A DNA stretch of 38,658 nt, taken from positions 1-38,658 of the forward strand of contig PBMZ01000148.1 of NCBI GenBank assembly GCA_002722955.1. Reading direction: 5' to 3'. Below, in pieces: positions 18,553 to 26,884 of the stretch. Below the pieces are notes generated by a model that did no database searches, was not told the origin of the DNA, and saw only the letters and a list, made by a program, of their open reading frames with translations. Position numbers and translations under genes: made by a program. Position 1 is the stretch's first letter. Every line of letters starts with the position of its first letter. The DNA comes from Planctomycetaceae bacterium. Its GTDB lineage: Bacteria > Planctomycetota > Planctomycetia > Planctomycetales > Planctomycetaceae.

Positions 18553-19144
18553 CTACTTCATTCCCCGTTTCTTGCCCTGATCCAACAACGCGATCGACTC
18601 GGTGACTCGCTTTCGTTTGGTTAATTCTCGTTTGGCGACTTGGATCCAGCCGATGTATTGCAATTGATAGCTTCGTGCCAGGTGCTCGAAGAACTCGCGC
18701 TGCCTGGTTGTTTTCTAACGCAGCCTCTAACTCGACTGGGATGTTTGTGTCGATTTCGGGTCGATCTGGCTTGTCCCATAAGCCAGACTCCTTAGCTTCT
18801 TCAACCAGTTTCAGGCCGTGTTCGGTCATAAGACCTTCGTCGATGACCTTGGCGACTCGCTTTTTATTCAGATCGGACCAGCGACTTTGTGGTTTTCTGG
18901 AAGTGAACTTGCGGACGTACTGGTCTTCGTCGATCTTTTTGATGATGCTGTCGATCCAGCCGTAGCACAACGCCTCTTCGACGGTGCCTTCATAGTCAAG
19001 GGACGGTTTCTGCGCGTGTTTCTTGTAGAAGACCAGCCAGATTCCTTTGACTTCGACATTGTGATTCTTGGCCAGCCACTTGCGTCATTCGCTTCGCGTC
19101 TTGACATAGACTTGCTTGAGATTACCGGATGCGGACTTCTTCAT
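18553..19144 (-). pseudogene. YdeI/OmpD-associated family protein, inactivated
   Basis: Read on the minus strand from ATG 19144 the protein begins MKKSASGNLKQVYVKTRSE and then meets TGA at 19087-19085, where the family has Trp (next residues RKWLAKNHNVEVKG). The frame continues through the diagnostic EEALCYGWIDSIIKKIDED and FTSRKPQSRWSDLNKKRV. Near 18695-18705 the frame shifts by one net base. Downstream the family C-terminus resumes in the new frame (EFFEHLARSYQLQYIGWIQ, then GKKRGMK) and stops at TAG 18555-18553. Two independent lesions make a functional product unlikely. Intact members are about 190-200 residues, and this reconstructed gene is of that length. YdeI-family proteins have been linked to bacteriocin or peptide resistance. 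A pair of sequencing errors is the alternative. Confidence 0.85.
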
Positions 19145-19179
19145 ACTGACTACCGATGAAACGTGGTCACCTTCGCCGC

Positions 19180-20562
19180 TTAGTCTTCTTGGATCTGCTC
19201 CAATCTCTTCAGAGCGTCTTTGAAGTTGTAGTTACATTCGACGACCGCTCCATAGTGGTCTTCGGCAGCGGCGAGATCGCCTTGCTCTTGGCAGATGCGG
19301 CCCATCCAGTAGTGAGCTTCGCAAAAGGCATCCGCATCATCGGTGGGATCCAGCAGTGGAATCGCTTTATCAAATTGTCGCTTGGCTAAGCCACCCTTCT
19401 TTTCGGCGAGAAAACACTTGCCCAACATCACGAGGGCCTCGGCAGCAATACGGTTGTCTCGAACGGACTGCTGCAAGAGCGGAATCGCGTCAGTGTACTG
19501 CTTTTTTTTGACGTATCGTTTGGCCAGTTGAAATTTGTAGCGAACGTCATTGTTGTGCCGCTCGACGCGCTTCTTGAAGACGTCAATTTCGCGCGTGACC
19601 AGCTCGTCATCCTTTTTCTTGAATCGCTTCTTCAGGCCTTCGTCGTTGGGCCGCTTCGCCATCACGTCTTTGATTTTATCCACGTCCTTCTTGAAGATTT
19701 CCAGCTCGACGTCTTCCACTTGCTCCTTCAAGTCTTCGTTCCCGCCGCTGAGTTCATATGCCTTTTGCAGCATTGGCAATGCCTTGATCGACTCACCCTC
19801 GCGTTTGTAAAAGTCGGCGGCGTGAATGTAGACGTCTTTATTTTCCGGGTCCTTGCGGATAGCTCGCTGGAGATCCGCTTCTTCGGACTGACCTGGCCCG
19901 TCGGCTTCGCCATCAAGCGACTTACCCAGCCGCTTGGCAACTTCATGATCGGCCATCGCGTCTTTGGTCGTGTCCGCTTCTTCGTAGCCACCACGATCCA
20001 TCACCGATGTCGCGGCCAGTGCATTGGCCTTTGTTCGCGCTTCGGCGTCGAGCGGGTCAATCTTGCGAATGCGTTCCCAGGCCTCGACGGCGTTTGGATA
20101 CTCGCCACGTTGTTCGTAGAGTTCGGCAAGCACCTTCAAGAATTCTTTGTTGTTTGGATCAGATTGAACGGCTTTCTGGTAAGCGAATAAGGCGACATCG
20201 ATGAAGCCTTGATTCTTGCAAGCATCCCCAACGTCGGCGTTCAATTGAGCATCCCATGGATTGATGGCCAAACCTTCTTCCGCGGCCTTATCCAAGTCGC
20301 CCCAATTCTGTTTGAGTCTCGCTTTCTTCGTCTTGCCGCGAACGCTGACCAACTTCATGCCGGCCATCTTCGCGCCGGTGCCGTTGTTGTTGTATTTGCG
20401 AGTTTCGACGCCACGCAAGGTTTGGCGATAGACCAAGTTGTCAGGGACCAACATGACTGCGCGGGCAAACATGTCGACCGCATAATCCCAATTCTCCTTG
20501 GACATCGCCTCGGAGCCTTTGCGCCAACAATCGCCTGCAATTTTCTTTTTATCTGGAGCCAC
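19180..20562 (-). CDS. Tetratricopeptide repeat (TPR) protein
   Basis: A 460-residue protein made largely of helical TPR units. Visible units include WDYAVDMFARAVMLVPDN, GFIDVALFAYQKAVQSDPNN, GEYPNAVEAWERIRKIDP, ESIKALPMLQKAYELSGG, KQYTDAIPLLQQSVRDN, GGLAKRQFDKAIPLLDP and GDLAAAEDHYGAVVECN. Between about 260 and 340 there is a charged, probably coiled-coil stretch (EDVELEIFKKDVDKIKDVM, then KKRFKKKDDELVTREIDVF). There is no signal peptide, so the protein is expected in the cytoplasm as a scaffold for protein interactions, though partners are unknown. The start is GTG at 20562 with GAGAAG a few bases upstream. It is the last gene before the YdeI remnant on this strand and is separated from the upstream deacylase gene by 241 bases holding an inverted repeat. 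Confidence 0.85.
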   Translation of the reverse strand: MAPDKKKIAGDCWRKGSEAMSKENWDYAVDMFARAVMLVPDNLVYRQTLRGVETRKYNNNGTGAKMAGMKLVSVRGKTKKARLKQNWGDLDKAAEEGLAINPWDAQLNADVGDACKNQGFIDVALFAYQKAVQSDPNNKEFLKVLAELYEQRGEYPNAVEAWERIRKIDPLDAEARTKANALAATSVMDRGGYEEADTTKDAMADHEVAKRLGKSLDGEADGPGQSEEADLQRAIRKDPENKDVYIHAADFYKREGESIKALPMLQKAYELSGGNEDLKEQVEDVELEIFKKDVDKIKDVMAKRPNDEGLKKRFKKKDDELVTREIDVFKKRVERHNNDVRYKFQLAKRYVKKKQYTDAIPLLQQSVRDNRIAAEALVMLGKCFLAEKKGGLAKRQFDKAIPLLDPTDDADAFCEAHYWMGRICQEQGDLAAAEDHYGAVVECNYNFKDALKRLEQIQED

Positions 20563-20681
20563 GTGCTTCTCGCTTGATGGACCTGAAATTTTGATCTGAC
20601 CGCTAGCTATAAATTATCATACCTGTGCGGATCACGCCAGAATCGACTGCCGCGGGCGAGCAAGCGGCGTGGTCAGAAGAG

Positions 20682-20794
20682 ATTAGTCATTAGTTATTGG
20701 GCATTAGTCATTATTCAATGAAAGAGGTCGTGCTGAAATCATCAAGCTGCATGCCCAATGAGAAATGACTAATGACAAATAACTAATGATTAAT
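20682..20794. repeat. Imperfect inverted repeat (TCATTAG/CTAATGA type)
   Basis: Arms 20682-20713 and 20763-20794 (32 bases each, about 28 pairing) carry TCATTAGTTATT and AATAACTAATGA with a 49-base loop. It fills most of the 241-base gap 20563-20803 between two minus-strand genes. Nothing else is seen in that gap. Confidence 0.7.
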
Positions 20795-20803
20795 GATCCG
20801 TCT

Positions 20804-21808
20804 TCAGCCGAACGGCCGCACCAACACCATCACGCACTCGCCTTGCGCCGTCCGAGGAATGGAGCGGCGAGCGATGACTGAGCCGCTTGTTTGAGCCAAT
20901 ACGCGATCGGGCTCGCGATGGACTTGCTCAAGACTGTGAATCTGTCCGACAGCCTCGCCCTCGTTGACCTCGTCGCCAAGTTCGAAAAATGGCTCGAAGA
21001 TGCCACTGCACGGGGCCATGATGTAGTCGCGAGGATCTTCGGCTGCCACGACTTGTGGTTCTGACGTACCAGCTTCCGCAGGCTTCTCCTTGAGAATGCC
21101 GGCCCAGTGCAACACGTTTTGCACGCCAAGCTCTGTGATAGCGAGCGTCTCGACTCCGAATTGGGCCTTGCTGCCCATTTCCGTTCCCAGTGTCACCTTG
21201 CCCAGGCCTTCGGCGTACGAAGGCAACAGCCCGGCTCCGGCAACGTCTTCGTAAATGAAAACCAACGGCGCGGCCCAAGCTCTTCCCGCTTCGATCATCT
21301 TCGCCATTTGTTCTTGGTCGGCGACATTGTGCATGTTGACCGATGGAGCCATATGCATCGAGCTGCCGCCGGAATGAATGTCGACCACCAGATCAGCGAG
21401 CGGGATGACTTGATTCGCGACGAAATCGGCAATCATGCTGGTGATCGTTCCTGTGGGGTTTCCCGGGAACGACCGATTCATGTTGGCACCATCGATCGGA
21501 GAAAGACGCGTTCCCGAATCGACGGCGGGACGATTCAACATGGGGATGATGATCACTCGACCTTGAATCTGTTCTGGTTCGAGCGATCGCGCCAGCTTGC
21601 TTAGCGTGACGGGACCTTCATATTCGTCGCCGTGATTTCCGCCAGACAACACCGCCGTCGGACCCTCGCCATTGCGAATCACGATGATGGGAACGTAGTA
21701 ATTTGCCCATCCCGCCGAATTCGTCGATTGCGGCACGAAGAGATTGCCGAACTGTTTTCCATCTTTGTCAAAGTCTACGTCGGTGCTGATCAACGATTTG
21801 CTACTCAT
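20804..21808 (-). CDS. Succinylglutamate desuccinylase/aspartoacylase (M14) family zinc deacylase
   Basis: A 334-residue metallohydrolase of the AstE/AspA branch of the M14 carboxypeptidase clan. Zinc ligands are H59 and E62 in SGGNHGDEYEG and H145 in VVDIHSGGSS. The substrate-binding DGANMNRSFPG (106-116) and the TEMGSKAQFG region are also typical. The C-terminal part (from about 245) is the beta domain of this family (MAPCSGIFEPFFELGDEV). The closest named group I recall is N-acetyl-diaminobutyrate deacetylase of ectoine breakdown, but no other ectoine gene is nearby, so the substrate is left open. ATG 21808 with AAGGGAG 9 bases upstream is preferred to TTG 21817. It follows aroC by 21 bases on the same strand, so it is probably cotranscribed with it. 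The protein is cytoplasmic. Confidence 0.85.
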   Translation of the reverse strand: MSSKSLISTDVDFDKDGKQFGNLFVPQSTNSAGWANYYVPIIVIRNGEGPTAVLSGGNHGDEYEGPVTLSKLARSLEPEQIQGRVIIIPMLNRPAVDSGTRLSPIDGANMNRSFPGNPTGTITSMIADFVANQVIPLADLVVDIHSGGSSMHMAPSVNMHNVADQEQMAKMIEAGRAWAAPLVFIYEDVAGAGLLPSYAEGLGKVTLGTEMGSKAQFGVETLAITELGVQNVLHWAGILKEKPAEAGTSEPQVVAAEDPRDYIMAPCSGIFEPFFELGDEVNEGEAVGQIHSLEQVHREPDRVLAQTSGSVIARRSIPRTAQGECVMVLVRPFG

Positions 21809-21817
21809 GGACTCCAA

Positions 21818-21824
21818 CTCCCTT
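21818..21824 (-). promoter_or_regulatory. Ribosome binding site deciding the deacylase start
   Basis: AAGGGAG on the minus strand lies 9 bases before ATG 21808 and directly abuts the alternative TTG 21817, so the ATG is the better start. Confidence 0.6.
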
Positions 21825-21829
21825 CACAA

Positions 21830-22939
21830 CTACTTTTCGCATTGACTCTTCCACCTCAGCCAATGATCGGCCAACACAATGGCGACCATCGCTTCGGCCA
21901 TAGGAACGAAGCGTGGCAATAGACACGGATCATGCCGGCCTTTGGTGCTGATGTTTGTCGTCTCGCCTTCGCGAGTCACCGTCGGTTGTTCCAATGGCAA
22001 ACTACTTGTGGGCTTAATGGCGGCTCGTAAGACAATCGGCTGTCCGCTGGTAATTCCGCCAAGCATCCCGCCGTGACGATTCGATTGAGTTGTGATTTGT
22101 GAGTCGTCGTCGGCTTCGAAATAGTCGTTGTTTTCGCTGCCTCGCAAATTGGCACAGTCGAAGCCGATTCCATATTCAACGCCTAGCACGGCTGGCAAGC
22201 TAAACAGAGCCTTCGCCAAATCAGCTTTGATCTTGTCAAAGACTGGCTCGCCCAAACCTGCGGGAATGCCAGTGGCGACGATTTCAGAGATTCCGCCGAT
22301 CGAATCTTGTTGCTTGCGAATCTCATCAATCAGATCAACCATTTGCTCGGCAGTCTGATGGTCGGGACAACGAACAATGTTGGGTTCACCTGACGGCAGC
22401 TTCTCGATTTGCTCCATTGTGACGGCCGCGGGATCCTCGATGTTAGCGCGAATGTCGCCAACCTGAACGATATAGCCAAGCACTTCTCCACCGAAGGCTG
22501 CGGCGATGATCTTTTTGGCAACGACTCCCGCCGCGACGCGGACCGAGGTCTCGCGGGCACTGGATCGGCCACCGCCACGGTAATCTCGAAAGCCGTACTT
22601 TGCGTCGTAGCTGAAATCCGCGTGGCCCGGTCGATACTTGTCCTTGATATCGCTGTAGTCCCGGCTGCGCTGATCCGTGTTCCGAATCAGAATCGCGAGG
22701 CTTGTTCCCGTTGTCCGACCTTCGAAGACGCCGGAAAAAATCTCGGGTTCGTCTGGTTCGGCCCGCTGAGTGACGATCTTGCTTTGACCAGGCCGGCGAC
22801 GATTCAAATCGACCATCAGATCATCGACGGAAAGCTCGATCCCCGGCGGTACGCCATCGATGATAACGACGTTTCCGGGACCGTGGCTCTCACCTGCGGT
22901 CGTGATCCTAAGTGCTTGTCCGAATGAGTTTCCAGCCAT
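21830..22939 (-). CDS. aroC: Chorismate synthase
   Basis: A 369-residue enzyme that converts 5-enolpyruvylshikimate-3-phosphate to chorismate (EC 4.2.3.5), the last step of the shikimate pathway, using reduced FMN. Signature motifs are present: GESHGPGNVVIIDGVPPGIE at the N-terminus, RRRPGQSKIVTQR, PGHADFSYDAKYGFRDYRGG followed by SSARET in the centre, and the C-terminal GGMLGGITSG and KPTSSLP with RHDPCLLPRFVPMAEAM. The length is normal for the family. The frame is open to 23047, but ATG 22939 (MAGNSFGQALRITT) matches family N-termini exactly and the upstream part overlaps an inverted repeat. No clear ribosome binding site is seen. All key motifs are intact. It is cytoplasmic and followed closely by the deacylase gene. 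Confidence 0.97.
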   Translation of the reverse strand: MAGNSFGQALRITTAGESHGPGNVVIIDGVPPGIELSVDDLMVDLNRRRPGQSKIVTQRAEPDEPEIFSGVFEGRTTGTSLAILIRNTDQRSRDYSDIKDKYRPGHADFSYDAKYGFRDYRGGGRSSARETSVRVAAGVVAKKIIAAAFGGEVLGYIVQVGDIRANIEDPAAVTMEQIEKLPSGEPNIVRCPDHQTAEQMVDLIDEIRKQQDSIGGISEIVATGIPAGLGEPVFDKIKADLAKALFSLPAVLGVEYGIGFDCANLRGSENNDYFEADDDSQITTQSNRHGGMLGGITSGQPIVLRAAIKPTSSLPLEQPTVTREGETTNISTKGRHDPCLLPRFVPMAEAMVAIVLADHWLRWKSQCEK

Positions 22940-22998
22940 TGTCGAAGTCTTGGCGAGCGCGAGGGGCGATGGGATGGTCGTTGCTCGATGAGTCTCAT

Positions 22999-23100
22999 GG
23001 TAACCCGACGCGTGAGCGAGAGACGTTCGCACGCAATGAATCGGCAAAACGCCCTCTTGCAGACACGTGTGAGTGCCCCTCGCTCACGCATCGGGTTACC
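22999..23100. repeat. Inverted repeat with GTAACC outer ends (REP-like)
   Basis: Arms 22999-23020 and 23079-23100 match at 21 of 22 positions (core GTAACCCGA, then GCGTGAGCGAG). The element lies in the 515-base gap 22940-23454 between divergent genes aroC and the secretin-N-like gene, 60 bases upstream of aroC. The rest of the gap must hold both promoters. I see no confident box or further gene there. Confidence 0.85.
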
Positions 23101-23454
23101 GTGGGCATCAGCTCATCAGATTGAACTCTCCACCCAATTTTACGATTCTGGCGAAGAATCCGGAACGTGACGAAGCCGAAAAGACTCAAAAATCAAGACA
23201 AATAATGATGATGCCAAGAGACAACAAACCAGCTTCAGCCGATCATTCCTAAAAGGCAATCGTGTCTCGACGTGCAATTCCAAAACGGCCATTGCATCTT
23301 TACTCCAGGCGCGGCCATAATACATCAAAGTCGTAACATTCGATCTGGCAGGGGATGTCGCGATTCTCGACGCCGCTTTGGTGAGCTTAGCCATTGTTGG
23401 GGCTCAAATCTGGTTTCACGCGGCGTTTGGGCCAACTTAATCATTAGGCAAATC

Positions 23455-26400
23455 ATGCATCGTCCGAAGACCATTCGACGAGTGTTTCTGTGCTTGCTGG
23501 GATTGGGATTACTCGCGGTTGCTACCCCCATCGAAGCTCAAGAGGCCCCGGCGCGATCCCTCAGGTCCTTCTCTGGCGGAGAACTTCGAATTTCCAACGG
23601 GAGAGCTGTGCAGGTCAATCCAAGCCGCTCCCCAAGCGCTGCGCCGAAAGTTAGCAGCAGCCCGAAGCCGTCATCCTCTTCATCTTCGAAGAAACCCGAT
23701 AACAAGAGTGCCAACAAGACGGAAGGCGCCAAGACTCAGGGCACGCAAACTCCCTCTGGCCCCGCCGTTCGCGCAGACACTCCCAAGTACGAACCCAACG
23801 ATAATGCCTTCGATGGCCTTCCCGAAGACGGCAAAATCAAAATCAATATCAAAGGCCACCCGTGGCCCGACGTCTTGGAATGGGTCGCGAAGATTTCTGG
23901 CCTCAGCTTCGACTGGAAAGAGTTGCCCGGCGACTATCTAAACTTGGTGACTCGCCGAACCTACACGGTCCAAGAAGTTCGCAGCATGATAAACCGGCAC
24001 CTCTTGATGAGAGGCTACACAATGCTGGTCCGAGGCGAAGAGCTAACGATCGCCAACGTGAAGACCATCAACCCCGCAATGGTGCCTCGGCACAAACCGG
24101 AAGACCTGGAAACACTGTCTCCCTATGCGTACGTCAAAGTTTCATTCCGATTGGATTGGCTGTTGGCCGACAAGTTGGTCGAAGAATTGAAACCGATGAT
24201 CAGCTCGAACGGCAAGCTGACGAAGCTCACATCAACAAACCGCATCGAAGCCATGGACTCGGTCATCAACTTGCAGGAAATCCATCGATTGCTGGAAGAA
24301 GAACAATCGGCTGCTGGTGTCGAAAACCTTGTTCGCGAATTCCCGCTGGAATTCACCAAAGCGGAAGAAATCTTAGACGATCTGAAGGTTCTGTTGGGAA
24401 TGTCCAAGGGACCGTCTAAGGCAATGACTCCCCAGCAAATCCAACAAGCACAACAGCGAGCCATGCAGTTAGCTCAACAGAACAAGGGCAAGGGCGTGCC
24501 CGTCCCGCCGAAATCAGAAGTTAACCTTTTGGCGAATCGACGAGAAAACAGCATCGTCGCCCAGGCCTCTCCCGACAAGATGGCAATCATCTCGGCAGCA
24601 ATCAAACGTTTAGACAAGCCCGTTGGCGGCGGACGCTCGATTCCTGAAATCGTTGATCGAATGCAAGTTTACCGCTTGGCATCAACGGCTCCAGAATCAA
24701 TCGTCGAAGCGCTGAAACAGGCTGGAACGTTGGATCCTCGAACCACGTTGCACGTCGATGCCCATAACAAGGCGATCATCGCCTACGCATCATTGCCCGA
24801 CCACTTCACTATCCGCAAGATGGTGGAAAAGCTTGACGGCAGCGGGCGGCAGTTCCACGTGATTCCTCTGCGAAAACTCGAAGCGGAATACGTTGCTGGC
24901 ACAATTCAAGCCATGATGGGAATTGAGCAGAAAAACCAGCAAACGTCGTCTCGGTCGCGCGTTTACTACTATGGACCGATCATGCCGAACCGCGGCCAAA
25001 ACTCGCCGGTCAGCAAGTTCAGTGTCGAGGCCGATGTCGAGTTCAATCGACTCTTACTTCGCTGCAACGAAATCGAGCTCAAAGAAGTCCAAGACCTGTT
25101 GATCCAATTGGGCGAGATTCGCGTCCGTGGCCAAGGCAGCACGGTCCGAGTCCTCGATACCGGTGGCGCACAAGACGTTCATGAAGTACTCCGCCGACTC
25201 AAAGAAGCATGGCCGGGAATCGCTCCAAATAAACTTGAGATCGACGTCCCGCCACCTGCCAAGAAGCCGGAAGCCGAAGAGATTCCTCCGCCATCAGCGC
25301 CAGACAAGTTGGACTCGGGCACACGAACCGAAGCCAAACCTGCCAAGCCGGAGATCAAGAAGAGCGCCGAAGTGTTAACACCTCGCGTCTCAACTTCTCC
25401 CGTTCCCGCAAGTGAATTCATTAGAGTCGTCCAATTGCGACGCGAAGTTCCAAAGGATGACAGTGACAAAGCCGACAGCACTGAATCTGAAGTCGGTGAT
25501 AAGACGGAAACATCAAAGGAGGGCGGCGAAGAATCCAAGGCACCCGCTTTTCAACCACCCATTGAAAGAGAAAAGGTCACGCAGCCCAACACGGCTCCCG
25601 GCCTTCCCGGTGTGATTCGCAATCCCAAGTACAACGAACAACAGCAGCCCCCGGCAGCAACCCAAGCACCACCCATTCGCATCACACAGGCTCCCGACGG
25701 ACGTCTGGTGGTGACTTCGAGCGATCCGCGCGTCCTCGATCTGCTTGAAGAAATCATGGAGCAAATGACGCCGAAACGAACGGGGTACAAGATCTTCAAG
25801 ATGAAGTATCCGACCACATGGGCCTTCAGCGTTCGTCTGAATCTAGAAGATTTCTTCGAGGAGGAAGATGATGGTCCGCCCCAGTATTCGCACAGCCCAT
25901 ATTACGGATTCTCGCCTTCGGGACTCAGTAACAATAGCACGCGCAAGCTGGGCAAGAAGAGACCACCGCGATTTATCTCGGACTCGGACACAAACACGAT
26001 CTTGGTTCAGGGCTCCGATGAAGAACAGCTGAAGATCATTCAGGAGTTGATCGATATCTACGACGTTCCGCTCGATTCCGAAAACAAATCGGTTCGAGTC
26101 ACTAAGGCCTTCTATTTGAAGTACTCGAAAGCCACGGTTATTGCTCAGACGATCAAGGATGTTTATCGCGATTTGCTCAGCTCGAACGACCGCGCACTGC
26201 AAAGCAATCAAGGCAACAATAAACAAGAGAAGCGGCCCGTCGAACGCAGCTACACGTACATTTATGGTGCTGGTGGCAAGGACAACGAAGATCGCGATCC
26301 GCCGATCAAATTCAAAGGATTGTTGTCCATCGGTGTCGACGAGCTATCCAACACGCTGATCATCTCCTCGGCAGAAGGATTGATGGAGAACGTGGCAGCC

Positions 26401-26616
26401 ATGGTTGAAGCATTGGACATGGCCGCTCGACCATCATCCAGCGTACAAGTTGTCCCAATCAACGCGCGATTCAACTCGTCGTTGTTGCAGAAGCAACTGG
26501 AAAACATCTTCGGTAAAGGCAAGCAAGCACAGAAACCAGCCAACGGCCAACAGCAGCGTCCGCCGAACCAAAAGATCGTCCCGAACCAAAACGGACTGCC
26601 GCAGCAGCCTCGGTAG
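23455..26616 (+). CDS. Secreted protein with repeated secretin N-domain-like modules, no secretin pore domain
   Basis: A 1053-residue protein. Residues 1-27 are a signal peptide (FLCLLGLGLLAVATP, cleavage near IEAQ). A Ser/Lys/Pro-rich linker runs to about 120. An N0/STN-like domain follows (IKINIKGHPWPDVLEWVAKI), then N1-like modules, each a short strand then helix pattern ending in a strand with NxxI: YVKVSFRLDWLLADKLVEEL, VYRLASTAPESIVEALKQAG with HNKAIIAYAS, and FYLKYSKATVIAQTIKDVY with ELSNTLIISSAEG. A long Pro/Glu linker lies at about 600-770. The C-terminal secretin beta-barrel motif (VPLLGDIP type) is absent. The protein ends in a Gln/Pro-rich tail. The start is ATG 23455, since the open region upstream lacks protein-like sequence. 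Expected location is the periplasm. A partner for a pore protein or an adapted scaffold is inference. Confidence 0.75.
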   Translation: MHRPKTIRRVFLCLLGLGLLAVATPIEAQEAPARSLRSFSGGELRISNGRAVQVNPSRSPSAAPKVSSSPKPSSSSSSKKPDNKSANKTEGAKTQGTQTPSGPAVRADTPKYEPNDNAFDGLPEDGKIKINIKGHPWPDVLEWVAKISGLSFDWKELPGDYLNLVTRRTYTVQEVRSMINRHLLMRGYTMLVRGEELTIANVKTINPAMVPRHKPEDLETLSPYAYVKVSFRLDWLLADKLVEELKPMISSNGKLTKLTSTNRIEAMDSVINLQEIHRLLEEEQSAAGVENLVREFPLEFTKAEEILDDLKVLLGMSKGPSKAMTPQQIQQAQQRAMQLAQQNKGKGVPVPPKSEVNLLANRRENSIVAQASPDKMAIISAAIKRLDKPVGGGRSIPEIVDRMQVYRLASTAPESIVEALKQAGTLDPRTTLHVDAHNKAIIAYASLPDHFTIRKMVEKLDGSGRQFHVIPLRKLEAEYVAGTIQAMMGIEQKNQQTSSRSRVYYYGPIMPNRGQNSPVSKFSVEADVEFNRLLLRCNEIELKEVQDLLIQLGEIRVRGQGSTVRVLDTGGAQDVHEVLRRLKEAWPGIAPNKLEIDVPPPAKKPEAEEIPPPSAPDKLDSGTRTEAKPAKPEIKKSAEVLTPRVSTSPVPASEFIRVVQLRREVPKDDSDKADSTESEVGDKTETSKEGGEESKAPAFQPPIEREKVTQPNTAPGLPGVIRNPKYNEQQQPPAATQAPPIRITQAPDGRLVVTSSDPRVLDLLEEIMEQMTPKRTGYKIFKMKYPTTWAFSVRLNLEDFFEEEDDGPPQYSHSPYYGFSPSGLSNNSTRKLGKKRPPRFISDSDTNTILVQGSDEEQLKIIQELIDIYDVPLDSENKSVRVTKAFYLKYSKATVIAQTIKDVYRDLLSSNDRALQSNQGNNKQEKRPVERSYTYIYGAGGKDNEDRDPPIKFKGLLSIGVDELSNTLIISSAEGLMENVAAMVEALDMAARPSSSVQVVPINARFNSSLLQKQLENIFGKGKQAQKPANGQQQRPPNQKIVPNQNGLPQQPR

Positions 26617-26617
26617 A

Positions 26618-26884
26618 GTAGCCATCACTCTCCGAGTGATGAGCCTTCCTGCAAGACCGATCGAATCGCACGTGCGGTTAGCCTCACGCTTTTGTTATGT
26701 ACCACGAGACAAAAGCGGCGATGAATGCCCGCTCCCCAACCCTTCGAGGTTGTGATTCTGTGTGGTCCCGCGACTCCGCTCGCGGGACGTCCTGCGAGCG
26801 GAGTCGGAGGACCACAAGAGCTTTGGAATGTGAACCAGTTTGGCACGTGTTCGCAAGACTCATCACTCGGAGAGTGATGGCTAC
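26618..26884. repeat. Paired REP-like palindromes in inverted orientation (REPIN-like)
   Basis: Arms 26618-26643 and 26859-26884 are perfect 26-base reverse complements. Each begins at its outer end with GTAGCC and contains its own hairpin CATCACTC-TCC-GAGTGATG (loop three bases). The element fills the gap between two convergent genes; its right end contains the stop codon of bioA (CTA at 26881-26883), and the left end starts one base after the upstream stop. Confidence 0.9.
26761..26816. repeat. Long imperfect palindrome inside the REP-like pair
   Basis: A 56-base palindrome centred on GGACGTCC (26785-26792). Its 28-base arms pair at 25 positions, with outer ends TGTGGTCC and GGACCACA. It is placed inside the larger inverted pair 26618-26884. 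Confidence 0.85.

Noticed and set aside
17589..19087. TGA read as Trp or selenocysteine
   Set aside because: Two genes have TGA where Trp would fit, but TGA is used as a normal stop elsewhere in the window (for example at 17482-17484 and 28233-28235), the YdeI gene also has a frameshift, and no SECIS-like hairpin was found. Gene decay or errors explain both cases better.
20804..21808. Calling this gene an ectoine-pathway N-acetyl-diaminobutyrate deacetylase
   Set aside because: The fold and zinc ligands fit the wider family, but no ectoine gene is nearby and specificity cannot be read by eye, so only the family is named.
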